From contig OX393574.1 in the NCBI GenBank assembly GCA_947652115.1, positions 11,696,249-11,760,248 of the forward strand: a stretch of DNA of 64,000 nt, given 5' to 3'. The notes beneath the pieces were generated by a model. It was not told the DNA's origin. It ran no database searches and saw nothing but the letters and a program-made list of their open reading frames with translations. Below, in pieces: positions 49,804-59,319 of this stretch (positions within the stretch are counted from its first letter, which is position 1; every line of letters starts with the position of its first letter). A program made the position numbers and the translations under genes. Source of the DNA: Blastomussa wellsi (Eukaryota; Cnidaria; Anthozoa; Scleractinia; Plerogyridae).

Positions 49804-52041
49804 ATGAGTTATTCAAATGGACTTTTACCGACATCAACAACAACAACAATGATGAGTTCACAACAGGGATTGCCTGGTATTGGTTTTAAATTGACAGATG
49901 ATGGGGATTACGATCTTGATCAGAAACTAATAAGGAATCTTGAATGCCCTCCAGATGTGGCTGAGGATGATAGCTATGATCACTACGTAACAGATCTGAA
50001 GTCGGGTGTTAATAAAGAATACCTCAATAGTAAATTCCTCAAAAAAGATAAAGATGGTAATTATTTTGATTTAAATCAATATGTTATTAGAAACACAGAA
50101 CCATATCATGATGGGCTTTTTGAAGATAATGATTTGGTGAGCAAAAAATATGTCGATCTGACCAGTAATAGTTTATTACCTCTTGATGGATCAAAACAAA
50201 TGACTGGTGATCTTGACATGAACAACAAACACATAAACAACGTCAGTAGTCCTTCCATAAATTTACAAGTAGCAAATAAAGCGTATGTTGATTTGATCGC
50301 ATTGTCAGTTCTTGGTGAGAATAAGATGCTTGCAGATCTTGACATGAACCAAAAAAAGATAATAAACCTAAAAGATCCCATTGATGATCAAGACGCTGCT
50401 ACTAAAAAATGGATAAACACTCAACTAAATACAAAGGTAAGCAAATCAGGTGATTCCATCAATGGCACTCTTGATATTTTTGGGGTATTAGACATGAACA
50501 ATAATAAAGTTGTTGGAATGGCTAATCCTTCTGCTGCACGTCATGGTGCTAATAAAGCGTATGTTGATAATAAATTTGCTCAAAAACTCAACATATCAGG
50601 TGGAAATATGAATGGTAATATCAACTTTAATAATACTCACAAAATAATCAATTCAGCAAATCCAACAAATGATAATGATTTAACCACTAAAAAGTATATG
50701 GAAGATCATGTGAGTCAATCACATGTAACCGCTTCCGACAGATTAAATGTTTTCAAATATATTATGGATAATCCTGGTGGACAATTAACTGAAGAAGATG
50801 ATGTAGAATTTGGAGATATAGTGACTGTGCAATCAAGCCCTCATTCAATAAATAAAAATGCTGTTGACACAAAACTACTTTTGGACTCGAATAGAGGATA
50901 TTATAGTTCGAGAATAGCGGTTAATCTATATGTTTTACCTAATAGTGATTACACAATGGCTTTTGAACTTATTTGGACTGATAACAATATCGATCGCGAT
51001 ACTATATCTATCAGCGGTGTTAGTTCCATTGAAACGATTCATAATGTTTTGAAAAAGGTTTTTAATGATTATACTAGATTGATTGTTCAGTTCACTAAAA
51101 CACAAAATATTGGAAACAACTATTTATATATTGATGTTATTATGAAAATGAAAACTGGGGTGTCATATCCTGCAAAACTTCAGACATACATACTATTTTA
51201 TGGTGTTAAAGGGATTCAATCAAATGTAGCACCAAGTATTTATGATGCTTTATGGACTGTTGGTGATGGTAAAATTGTAATGAATGAAGTCATTGATATG
51301 GATGATAAAGCAATGATAGGGATTAAAGAAGATACTGTGGATTCTGGAGCTGTTAATTATAAACAACTTGTTGCATACTGTTTGAGTCTTGAAACAAAAT
51401 TGAATGATTTAATCAATAAAAAACAGAAACAAAACTATTATGAAGAGTTATTTGATGATTGGTTTGATTGTCTTAACCCAAATATGTTTAATATCAATAA
51501 AACAGCAAATGGCGCTGTTGTTAACAAAATAAATAATCGGTTGATTATTGACCCGACAAAGGATCTGGATGATTTTGATACGTCTCAAGGTTTTGTGTTA
51601 GGCGCGTATTTTGACCTATATGATAATATAAACATAAATGGTGATATGACGTTGATGGTTACTTTTAAGCATAGTGCAACTATCCAATTTATTCAATTTG
51701 ATGGGCTGAATAATCTCGCCTATATCCACATTTATAAAGATTTATTAAAACTTAGAATTGGTAGAAATAACTTTAGTAAAGCAATATCATCAAATTATGA
51801 AAATAAACAATTAATGATTTGGTTTGCAAAAAGAGGTGATCTTTGGCAGCTTTGTCTATGTGATAACGCTATTTTCATCAATGAAACATTGAATATAAAT
51901 GTCAACTTTAGCAGAATCAGATTAGTATTCTCACAACATGTTCAACGTATTGCATTCAGCCCCAAATTTTATGCTGTAAATAACCCAGAATTCCATAAAA
52001 TATTATTTCTCGAGAAATTGAGAGGAACATACTTTATATAA
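49804..52041 (+). CDS. Fibre-like protein with repeated shaft motifs
   Basis: 745 residues. Residues about 38-300 contain six related units of the type LDMNNnKI(I/V)N...P...AxxKxYVD (clear at 134-163, 178-205, 228-255 and 272-300; weaker at 38-62 and 88-118), the pattern of trimeric fibre shafts of phages and some eukaryotic DNA viruses. A beta-rich middle, a short KLNDLINKKQKQ helix and a C-terminal domain (about 590-720) follow. The C-terminal domain's alternating beta strands (MTLMVTF, LRIGRNNF, QLCLCDNAIFI) resemble a LamG/concanavalin-type lectin fold. It is a likely receptor-binding spike. No signal peptide or membrane segment. The fold claims are inferred from sequence pattern. Confidence 0.72.
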   Translation: MSYSNGLLPTSTTTTMMSSQQGLPGIGFKLTDDGDYDLDQKLIRNLECPPDVAEDDSYDHYVTDLKSGVNKEYLNSKFLKKDKDGNYFDLNQYVIRNTEPYHDGLFEDNDLVSKKYVDLTSNSLLPLDGSKQMTGDLDMNNKHINNVSSPSINLQVANKAYVDLIALSVLGENKMLADLDMNQKKIINLKDPIDDQDAATKKWINTQLNTKVSKSGDSINGTLDIFGVLDMNNNKVVGMANPSAARHGANKAYVDNKFAQKLNISGGNMNGNINFNNTHKIINSANPTNDNDLTTKKYMEDHVSQSHVTASDRLNVFKYIMDNPGGQLTEEDDVEFGDIVTVQSSPHSINKNAVDTKLLLDSNRGYYSSRIAVNLYVLPNSDYTMAFELIWTDNNIDRDTISISGVSSIETIHNVLKKVFNDYTRLIVQFTKTQNIGNNYLYIDVIMKMKTGVSYPAKLQTYILFYGVKGIQSNVAPSIYDALWTVGDGKIVMNEVIDMDDKAMIGIKEDTVDSGAVNYKQLVAYCLSLETKLNDLINKKQKQNYYEELFDDWFDCLNPNMFNINKTANGAVVNKINNRLIIDPTKDLDDFDTSQGFVLGAYFDLYDNININGDMTLMVTFKHSATIQFIQFDGLNNLAYIHIYKDLLKLRIGRNNFSKAISSNYENKQLMIWFAKRGDLWQLCLCDNAIFINETLNINVNFSRIRLVFSQHVQRIAFSPKFYAVNNPEFHKILFLEKLRGTYFI

Positions 52042-52052
52042 TCAATTGATAT

Positions 52053-52208
52053 ATGAACACTGAAAAGATAAGAATTTGGTTGAAGAAAGTAAAAGACTTC
52101 ATTCTTTGCTGCAGAAAAACAATGGATGAAGTTGAGTATGTTATTGAACAAATTGATGAATTACATACTCCAACTCTACAAAAAAATATACAACATATTG
52201 ACATATAA
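52053..52208 (+). CDS. 51-residue protein of unknown function
   Basis: A small frame starting at ATG 52,053 directly after TATATAATCAATTGATAT and ending 3 bases before the next gene. It begins MNTEKIRIWLKKVKD, has Cys-Cys at residues 19-20 and is otherwise a charged amphipathic helix (EVEYVIEQIDELH). The tight fit between neighbours and its own AT-rich upstream motif argue that it is real. No family recognised. Confidence 0.55.
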   Translation: MNTEKIRIWLKKVKDFILCCRKTMDEVEYVIEQIDELHTPTLQKNIQHIDI

Positions 52209-52211
52209 TAC

Positions 52212-52703
52212 ATGACAAACCAACGTAAAAAAAGCATATTCAAATGGAATCACATATCCAAAGATCTAGAAGATGAAATCATAACGGAACTGAAAGCTTA
52301 TTATCGTACATATCACAAAAAAAGTTGGGCATACAAAAGAGCCATGAAACGATTCAAAAAGATGAAACTTGCAGGTGATATTGCATCAATACTTTTTGCA
52401 AGTGGGGGAATTGCTGCAACTGCAGCTTCAGGAGGTATTGCTTTGATCGGAGTAACAGGTGTATCCATCGTAATACAAGCATGGATGAGCCATCAGGCAT
52501 TAAATTTGAAAATACACAACTGTCTATATGCACATCAGAGCTACAACCACATATTGATACGCATCCGAGAAGCGATGAGATTGGGTAATTTTAACAGAGA
52601 TGAACTTGTGAACCATATGACAAATGTTGATGGCTATGTAACTGACAATTCTCCACCTGTTGATAAATTTTTGAAGAAATGGCATGATAATTTCATCGAT
52701 TGA
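52212..52703 (+). CDS. Two-helix membrane protein conserved-type, unknown
   Basis: 163 residues. A basic N-terminal helix (HKKSWAYKRAMKRFKKMK) precedes two adjacent hydrophobic segments (about 54-73 and 75-90, rich in Ala, Gly and Ile), then a charged helical C-terminal domain with NFNRDELVNHM and DNSPPVDKFLKKW. The layout of two membrane helices and a cytosolic helical domain resembles SLATT-type proteins, but this is only a topological likeness. Similar proteins next to fibre genes are familiar in Polinton-type elements, without known function. The last 11 bases overlap the end of the convergent VLTF3-like gene. Confidence 0.7.
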   Translation: MTNQRKKSIFKWNHISKDLEDEIITELKAYYRTYHKKSWAYKRAMKRFKKMKLAGDIASILFASGGIAATAASGGIALIGVTGVSIVIQAWMSHQALNLKIHNCLYAHQSYNHILIRIREAMRLGNFNRDELVNHMTNVDGYVTDNSPPVDKFLKKWHDNFID

Positions 52704-53553
52704 TTATTTTAATGATTTTATCACCTATCAGATTATTAATCGATTTCCAATAGGTGTTGTAATATTTTAACGTCTTCTTTGATTTGGTTATTTCAATATC
52801 CTTGTAAGAAGGATCTAATATATAAAATTTTAACAGCTGTCTTATAATAAAATTTACACTTATCATTCTCTTACGTTCAGAATCAATTGATGGCACTACA
52901 TTTTGAATTTCATCAAAGACTCTACATATTTTCTCCATCTTAACGCGCGGTATCTTGATATTTGCCTCATGAATAACATTTTCAATGTAATATTTTCGAT
53001 TGATTATTTTACTAATTTTATCACCTATCAGATTATTAATCGATTTCCAATAGGTGTTGTAATATTTTAACGTCTTCTTTGATTTGGTTATTTTAATATC
53101 CTTGTAAGAAGGATCTAACATATAAAATTTTAATAGCTGTCTTATAATAAAATTTACACTTATCATTCTCTTACGTTCAGAATCAATTGATGGCACTACA
53201 TTTTGAATTTCATCAAAGACTCTACATATTTTCTCCATCTTAACGCGCGGTATCTTGATATTTGCCTTATGAATAACATTTTCAATGTAATATTTTCGAT
53301 GGTAGACCGACTTTCGAAGTATTTTAAACTTATTCTCATGGAAATCCACATATTCTTTCGCATATTCATAATAATGAACTTGACCGCATCGTTTGCAGAC
53401 TTTCATACCATCATCATAAATAATTTCTTGCTTCTTACAACACTTCTCAGAAGATTTTACAATACTCTCTTCAATCTCTTCATTACAGAAAGGACAAACA
53501 ATCTCTCCCATTCTAATTATTTCATCATGAATAACTTTATTACAATGATTCAT
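52693..53553 (-). CDS. VLTF3-like late transcription factor, domain duplicated
   Basis: 286 residues. An N-terminal zinc ribbon (C20-x2-C23 and C53-x2-C56, VCKRCGQVHYYE) is followed by a helical region beginning YHRKYYIENVI. This combination matches the poxvirus late transcription factor 3-like (VLTF3) family found in large DNA viruses and Polintons, which activates late promoters. Residues 86-185 are repeated as 186-285 with very few changes, so the protein carries the C-terminal domain twice. The ordinary family member would end near residue 186. The gene runs against the rest of the right arm and meets the membrane-protein gene tail to tail. Confidence 0.85.
   Translation of the reverse strand: MNHCNKVIHDEIIRMGEIVCPFCNEEIEESIVKSSEKCCKKQEIIYDDGMKVCKRCGQVHYYEYAKEYVDFHENKFKILRKSVYHRKYYIENVIHKANIKIPRVKMEKICRVFDEIQNVVPSIDSERKRMISVNFIIRQLLKFYMLDPSYKDIKITKSKKTLKYYNTYWKSINNLIGDKISKIINRKYYIENVIHEANIKIPRVKMEKICRVFDEIQNVVPSIDSERKRMISVNFIIRQLLKFYILDPSYKDIEITKSKKTLKYYNTYWKSINNLIGDKIIKIINR
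52695..53300. repeat. Tandem 300-bp duplication inside VLTF3-like gene
   Basis: TCACCTATCAGATTATTAAT occurs at 52,721 and again at 53,021, exactly 300 bases apart. The two units differ at only a handful of positions (for example TTTCAATATCC against TTTTAATATCC). The period is 100 codons, so the frame is kept. Confidence 0.95.
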
Positions 53554-53661
53554 TCTATATACATATATAAGATATTTTTGTTTTTATATGTTTTCACATA
53601 AACTTTACTTCAGGAATTCATAATAAGACATTAACCAGAGGTGTCAGATGGATCCAAAAAA

Positions 53662-53836
53662 AAAATGTGCGTGGCCTCTGACGACACCATCCGATGGAAG
53701 TAGTATGAGATGAGACGCAAGATCCATCTAATGGAACCCACCTGATGGAAGTAGTATGAGATGAGGGTAGGTATATCGAAGATATACCGAGCGAGATCAA
53801 AATTTTTGATCTCGTACCCTCATCTCCTATACTACT
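53662..53836 (-). repeat. Polinton right terminal inverted repeat, 175 bp
   Basis: Reverse complement of 36,044-36,218 with one mismatch. Identity stops inward at a poly(A) run (53,656-53,665) on this side and GACAG on the other. It contains the same palindromes. Confidence 0.95.
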
Positions 53837-53842
53837 GGAGGG
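53837..53842. repeat. Polinton target-site duplication, right (GGAGGG)
   Basis: Exact copy of 36,038-36,043. Removing one copy and the element joins the G-rich flank '...ggaggaggaggg' to 'gaagggcgg'. Confidence 0.9.
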
Positions 53843-54629
53843 GAAGGGCGGTGTATCGCAGGGTCCCCGTCCCGGGCGCCTATGTAAATCTTGCTTGCTT
53901 TCAAATACAGTCTACGGTTTCAACTTCGATCATTTGACATTGAATAAATACCCTTAGAATTTCTAAGGAACTAACCGAAGGAAGATCCCTCATCACTAGG
54001 GCTCACCTAAACTAGCTGAATGAAAAACATACAAAAATCTTAAAATATAAAAATGGAGTATACTACAAAAATGACCAAATTAAGTAACCTCATATACACT
54101 GATAGGTTCCAGAAAATACTCATAATTAAGGGAAGGCGAGTGACCCAATTTATAAAAAGAAACTTGCTTTAAAGATGTAGTTTAATTATAACGATATATG
54201 GTGAAACACTTAACGGAAACTAAGCATCTTTAAAATTTCATTTGGCTCTCATATTGTGACACATCAGCCTACATCGTGACACTGGCCAAAATTGACGTCT
54301 AGAGAAGGAAAGCAATTAATTTAAACAAGAATTCCCAAGAACTACTCCGCTGAAATTTCATTACATTTTTGCCCATAAAACGTGTTTTCCTGATCACTTA
54401 CTATAATAATGTTTCATGGTCACGTAAACAAAGTATCGACGCAATAAAATGTTTCCGGATCTCTCAGGTCATCATGCTCGTTTCGTAACCCAATATCCCA
54501 TCAAATCTGTACATTTTTTTCTCTTTCGTGTCAGCTAGGTATGCCTAATATTGGTCCACGTGTTCTACTCTGTCTCTCTCTAGCGTACATCATAAAGATC
54601 CATTAAATTGCCGAATTTCTTTCCTTTTT
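53843..54629. other. Gene-free spacer
   Basis: No gene or clear repeat seen. It would hold the 3' untranslated region of the minus-strand NHL gene at its right end. Confidence 0.5.
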
Positions 54630-56312
54630 TTACACGACAAGCACCATGAAGTTATCATGGTACACTCGAGAAACTACAGCAATGTGTCCATTGGTAGTCA
54701 CTGTCATTCCTTGTAAGTTACCGGAAATAAAACTATCGTTACGGATATGAGTGCTGCGCACAGACACACCATCTTTGGTGTATATTTGCACATGCATGCG
54801 ATCTTTCCCTTCTTCTACATCAGCGAAGACGACGCATTCACTTGCCTGATGAAATGCAATTCTTGGACAGAGGCAATATCCTTCGAGTTTGAACTTATTA
54901 AGATGGTCGCCTTGTTCATTGAATATGTGAACGAGGTAATCATGGGAGTCCATTACCATAACCAGGTCCTCGCTTCCACTGGTGATACCCGATGTGTGCT
55001 TCAACAGCCCCTCTCCAAAACTGCGAACAAATTGTCCGTCATTTTCGTACACATTAATCGCATCCTTTTGCCAACGACGTCTCCCTGCTACCAAAACCTT
55101 TCCATTGCTGCCAGCTGCCACGCCAAGCCAGTCATAGCCGAACCCGAGCCTATCCTTTAGGGAAAACTTGCTATGCATGAATATGCGCAGGTCAGAACTG
55201 TTGTTAAATTTGTATACAACAAACTTGGATCTCCCAGTTCTGGTACAAAATTCGACCGGTACGTAAAAGCTGTCATTAATGCCTGAGGCTAAAACGAAAA
55301 TGCGCTGCATTACTCTTTTTACATTATCAGTGGGAAGACTGAAATAGTCAATATATTTTCCGCTGGTGTCAAAGACCTTCACTTTTCTATCTCCACGATC
55401 TGCTACAATAAATTGCCCCTTGGTACCTGTAGCGATGCCGACTGGCATTTTCACTTTACCCTTCAGGCCAAATGACCATGGTGTTACACAGCAGTGCTCC
55501 ATGCCCTGTTCACAAAGAATTTCGGTTATTCTTTCATCACGCAGTGGATCAACTTTACATTCTTTGGTATCAACCGCAGGCCACATCCAGAAAGGTTCGT
55601 CTTTTCCAACTGCTTGCATGACATCGTAGATGACACGATTCACGCGACAGACACTGGAGATAATCTCCCTGCGTTCGTCTTTACTAAACAAACGCCTTGC
55701 AGCCCCGAGACCTTTGTTGAGCTGAGTATGAAAACTGTTCTGAACTGCTGACAAAGAATTTAGTTCTTTAATGCACACTCTACAAGGTGGTACTGCGTCC
55801 GCAGGATTGTCTACTGTCTCGAGTATTGTCGCCATAACTCGATACTGCATCGCTAGAATGCGGTCAGACGTATCCAGAGCTTCATTTTTAAACGCTCTTG
55901 TTGCTTCGCTCCGCGCGTCTTCGAATCTTTTCTTCGCGGTAGAAAGCGCCCTTGAGCTGGATTCATCCAGGCCAGTAAGCTCCAGGTTTCTCATTCCTTC
56001 GGCGAGAGAAACTGCTTCAGCACATGCTGCTTGAACAATTTCCTTGCCGTTCTCGCTTTTGGATCTTGCCTCATCGAAAACTACATACAATAACTCGATT
56101 CCTTCCTCGAAAAAGCTGATACTTGCTAGCAGGTCTGTCCTTGCAAGTCCATCCAACTTCGACTTTATGTCATCTATTTCACTGACAATAAAACCACGGA
56201 ATCTTTGATCCGTTACATCACCGTCTCTAAGCTTCTCTGCTGCTATAGACCTTCCCTTATTGACAAGCAAGCCAATAGTGGCTTTAAACACGGCTGTTAT
56301 AATCGAAGACAT
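54630..56312 (-). CDS. NHL-repeat protein with N-terminal helical domain
   Basis: 560-residue intact single-exon gene. The N-terminal half (1-260) is helical and charged, beginning MSSIITAVFKATIGLLVNKG, with no RING, B-box or signal peptide. The C-terminal half is an NHL-type beta-propeller: blades near 288-320 (PVGIATGTKGQFIVADRGDR), 395-435 (VLVAGRRRWQ, VYENDGQFVRSFGE), 440-475 (LVMVMDSHDYLVHIFNEQG) and 480-560. NHL propellers bind proteins or RNA; the partner is unknown. The architecture is like the expanded coral gene family often labelled TRIM-like or NHL-containing, but lacks the TRIM motif. The start agrees with the compact helical N-terminus; the protein is probably cytosolic. Confidence 0.88.
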   Translation of the reverse strand: MSSIITAVFKATIGLLVNKGRSIAAEKLRDGDVTDQRFRGFIVSEIDDIKSKLDGLARTDLLASISFFEEGIELLYVVFDEARSKSENGKEIVQAACAEAVSLAEGMRNLELTGLDESSSRALSTAKKRFEDARSEATRAFKNEALDTSDRILAMQYRVMATILETVDNPADAVPPCRVCIKELNSLSAVQNSFHTQLNKGLGAARRLFSKDERREIISSVCRVNRVIYDVMQAVGKDEPFWMWPAVDTKECKVDPLRDERITEILCEQGMEHCCVTPWSFGLKGKVKMPVGIATGTKGQFIVADRGDRKVKVFDTSGKYIDYFSLPTDNVKRVMQRIFVLASGINDSFYVPVEFCTRTGRSKFVVYKFNNSSDLRIFMHSKFSLKDRLGFGYDWLGVAAGSNGKVLVAGRRRWQKDAINVYENDGQFVRSFGEGLLKHTSGITSGSEDLVMVMDSHDYLVHIFNEQGDHLNKFKLEGYCLCPRIAFHQASECVVFADVEEGKDRMHVQIYTKDGVSVRSTHIRNDSFISGNLQGMTVTTNGHIAVVSRVYHDNFMVLVV

Positions 56313-56782
56313 TATTCAAAGTTCTTTGCTACGAGCTAAAACAAAGTATCCACTTGAGCGGTGGTGCAAACAAATTAATAAGATTCCACCATGTTTTTTC
56401 TTTAAAAATAACATTTTGAAACAAAGAACTTTAAGTTCTAGTCCAGTGCTTCACAGAAGACTTAAGATTAATTTTCGTTGACGCAATGTTAATCAAGCTG
56501 AAAAATATTAAATATGCAACAATCCTCGAGAGCTGAAAAACACTTGTCTGACTATTAGAGTTGAACCAAGCTAAACAACTGTTTTACAACCACAAACCGC
56601 AATGCGAAATTTATGGAAGCTCGTCATGTGAAGCTGACCAACTCGCACCAAGGAATTAAAAAAGCTGGGCTTCAGTTAAAGTTGTGCGTTTGTGATCAAA
56701 AGTATCGAACCAGTTACGTATCAATTACGTCACCAGAGCCCGCTTTTCTTTTGGACAGCAGCAGTAACAAGTTCTCGCCGAC

Positions 56783-56893
56783 TGCAATCTCGTTACCAGA
56801 GTCAACGAGCTCCTCGGTCAGCGGTTGGTCGCCAGGTTAGACAGCGACCAACCGCTGACCGAGGAGCCCGTTGATTCTGGGAACGAGATTACA
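56783..56893. repeat. Foldback element, ~50-bp arms
   Basis: GCGACCAACCGCTGACCGAG (56,844) pairs with CTCGGTCAGCGGTTGGTCGC (56,813-56,832). The outer parts (AATCTCGTTACCAGAGTCAACG against CGTTGATTCTGGGAACGAGATT) also pair, with two or three mismatches. The loop is only 11 bases. Confidence 0.85.
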
Positions 56894-59319
56894 TCGACTG
56901 TAATCGACACCTGGGAAAAACGCACCACGCAAGCGTATGACGTCATGATTTCTCCATGTTGTCATCGTCAGCAAGGAAAGCCATGATGCATCAAAAATAA
57001 CTTTAGTCCAAACGAGTGAACTCACAAAAGATGGAAACTGAGAGGCACAAAAATATTCAGATTTTTTTGTTTCCTTGCGATCAACGTCAAGAATAGGCCC
57101 TTCGTTCATTTGGGTAGTAGAAACGTCGAGTTTCTTTTTCTTACCTCGTACGTTTGTAATTGTTTCAGTCCTGGATGACATCCGTCGTACAGTTTCCTTC
57201 TTACTCCAAGGCAATATCGATGGCAGGTGATTTCTGCTAAGCTCTTTTCCTCCAGTCCAATGAACAGAGCAAACGCGCGTGTTGTCAGACTCTGGTTCCT
57301 GAGCAAGCGTACATTTTCCTGGTGAATACTTTTCGCTCTTGGAATTCGATGAAACGTCAATCAGCAGGCGTTTCTGAAATTATCTTTGCACAAGCTAAGG
57401 GCACAGAGCAACTTACGTGCTTTGGCATAATTCAAGATGGCCGGCTAGAGCGTCCCCCCCAAACAGTCCCATAAGCGTTTGCGCGGCGAATTCAATCCCA
57501 GTCTATCACTCTTTTCCGAAGTGATCTATTTCGATTATTGCACATGCGCACGGGATCATTTTTCGATTGTCAGTCAGTGAACGACAGAATCACGGACTTC
57601 AAAATTGGGCCTTGGTCAGTTAGGAAAATAAATCAGTTTTAAATTCGTGATCAAACTGCATATCCTCAGCGCAACAACACATTTAACTATGTTTGAGATT
57701 ATGAAACTGGTCGCATTTTTTCGTTTTAGCCGAATGACAATCTTCACAGAAAGTTCTTACATTATGTTAATTAAACTCAAATGAAGTCTGCACAAGTATT
57801 CCGCGTGAGTCAAATTTATGCCGACATAGAATTCTCAAATAAGCTTATCGCAACCAATTTGTGATAATTTTTTCCCTTGCAATTACGGTTTCCAAGTAAA
57901 TGTTGAATGAAAAGATCTCCATGTTATTAATATCATGCCCGCCAGCATATTGCGTTCCCTCTCATCATTTAATACCAGGTCCTGTCAGCACTAGGAGAGT
58001 GAGGTCATTACAGGTAAATCTCGGACCGACGCCTTGATGTATTGACCGAGCGATAGCGAGATCAATACGTCAAGGCCAAGGTCTAAGATTTCCCTGTAAT
58101 GACCGAACGGACGAGTTTTGTAAGTAATTTATTATATGAGCGCTGGAAAAGAAAAACGGAAGCGGTTTTCAATATCCGCTTGCGCGCGCAAAAGGTCATT
58201 CCAGGTCATGTTCACTGAACGGAATCAAACCTGGCCAGAAGTGACAGGAGAAACAGTTTCTTTGCAATTGAGAGAATTATGTTTATATTACGCCAAGACC
58301 TAGGGCACATTTGACCACTTTAAAAATTTTTTCATAATGCCGGATCATTTAATACAAGAAAATCTTGCCCGCTCAGCAGCCAATCAGAGCGCTCGTACTA
58401 TTGCAGCTATATAATAAAACGAGGTAATGGCTGGACAAAATTAATGTTTTCGGTGCTTGGTTGTTTCGCTTCTTTGCGACAGTACGTACACTGCTCCGGC
58501 GCTAACTTCCGTTGTACAATCGGGACCATAAAGGTCTGCTGGCTTATCTTAGGATTCCGTTTACTGGCCTTTCCATTGAAACAAAGTATTTCTGTCAAGA
58601 TTGGGAACATAAAGCCAAAGATAAATTTTCGATAAAGAAAAATAGCGTTGTTTTCTACTCCTAGATTATAAAAGGTGCAAAACCTCAACTAGTCAAGCCT
58701 ACTTCACTTTGGTAGGGACTATTCCAAGTACTTGTGTATCAGAAACGCAACGGTGATATCACAAGCAATGATAACAGACACAATTCACAGAACGACATGA
58801 AAATAGTACTCAACAGCTCTTCTGGCACACTAAGGCTGGGACTAAAGTAAGAGCCATCTTGTATTAATGAAAAATACTTCATGATCAACAGTTTTAAAGT
58901 GGTGTTCGCACACTAGAATCTTCCTTCACACAGCTAGTTCAAAGAAGAAACCACGTGAATTGTCACAGGTTTGCTTCTGGGCTGTCTAAGACACGACAAT
59001 GTACAAGCTATCGGAATATATATTTTCACCGTTTAAATATACCTAAAGCCAATTTCACCAATGACTTTTCGCCAAAAACTTAACGAAAGGAACCAATAAC
59101 GATTTTATCGATTTCACTGGTTAAATATATGCGAATCGTATTTCCTTCATAAAATTTAAATGTTACTGAAGAGCAGTTGTATAACGCGTGTTGAATCTGT
59201 GAGGCTTTGATGTGTTTCATATTCTTGTTCAGAAAACGATGTTGTAGTGAAGTCGGTGTTTGATCGTAGAATGTTGCCTTCCTTTCTTTTTAAAAAAAAT
59301 GTTACGTTCGATTTCTTGC
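56894..59319. other. Gene-free spacer with possible short exon
   Basis: No gene I can name. A minus-strand frame at about 57,150-57,360 starts with MTFHRIPRAK and meets a good splice donor (GAG|GTAAGAA near 57,145), so it may be a first coding exon, but I see no partner exon. Confidence 0.35.
58003..58104. repeat. Foldback element, ~44-bp arms
   Basis: GGTCATTACAGGTAAATCT pairs imperfectly with AGATTTCCCTGTAATGACC; further in, GACGCCTTGATGTATTGA pairs with TCAATACGTCAAGGC. The loop is 'ccgagcgatagcgag'. Non-coding. Confidence 0.8.

Larger units (their letters stand above)
36044..53836. mobile_element. Complete Maverick/Polinton (adintovirus-like) element
   Basis: A 17,793-bp self-synthesising DNA transposon/integrated virus-like element. 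It is bounded by 175-bp inverted repeats beginning AGTAGTATAG and by a 6-bp target duplication. It carries the diagnostic set: protein-primed PolB, retroviral-type integrase, adenain-like protease, packaging ATPase, double-jelly-roll-type capsid protein and penton-like protein, plus PLA2, fibre-like, VLTF3-like and several small genes. All genes from 36.1 to 49.0 kb read leftward, four from 49.1 to 52.7 kb read rightward, and VLTF3 reads leftward. Only one gene (Bro-N/VRR-NUC) is visibly broken, and the two inverted repeats differ at a single base in 175, so the insertion looks recent. Confidence 0.96.

Noticed and set aside
54747..55160. 137-codon plus-strand frame inside the NHL gene
   Set aside because: Antisense shadow of the well-supported NHL propeller coding sequence.
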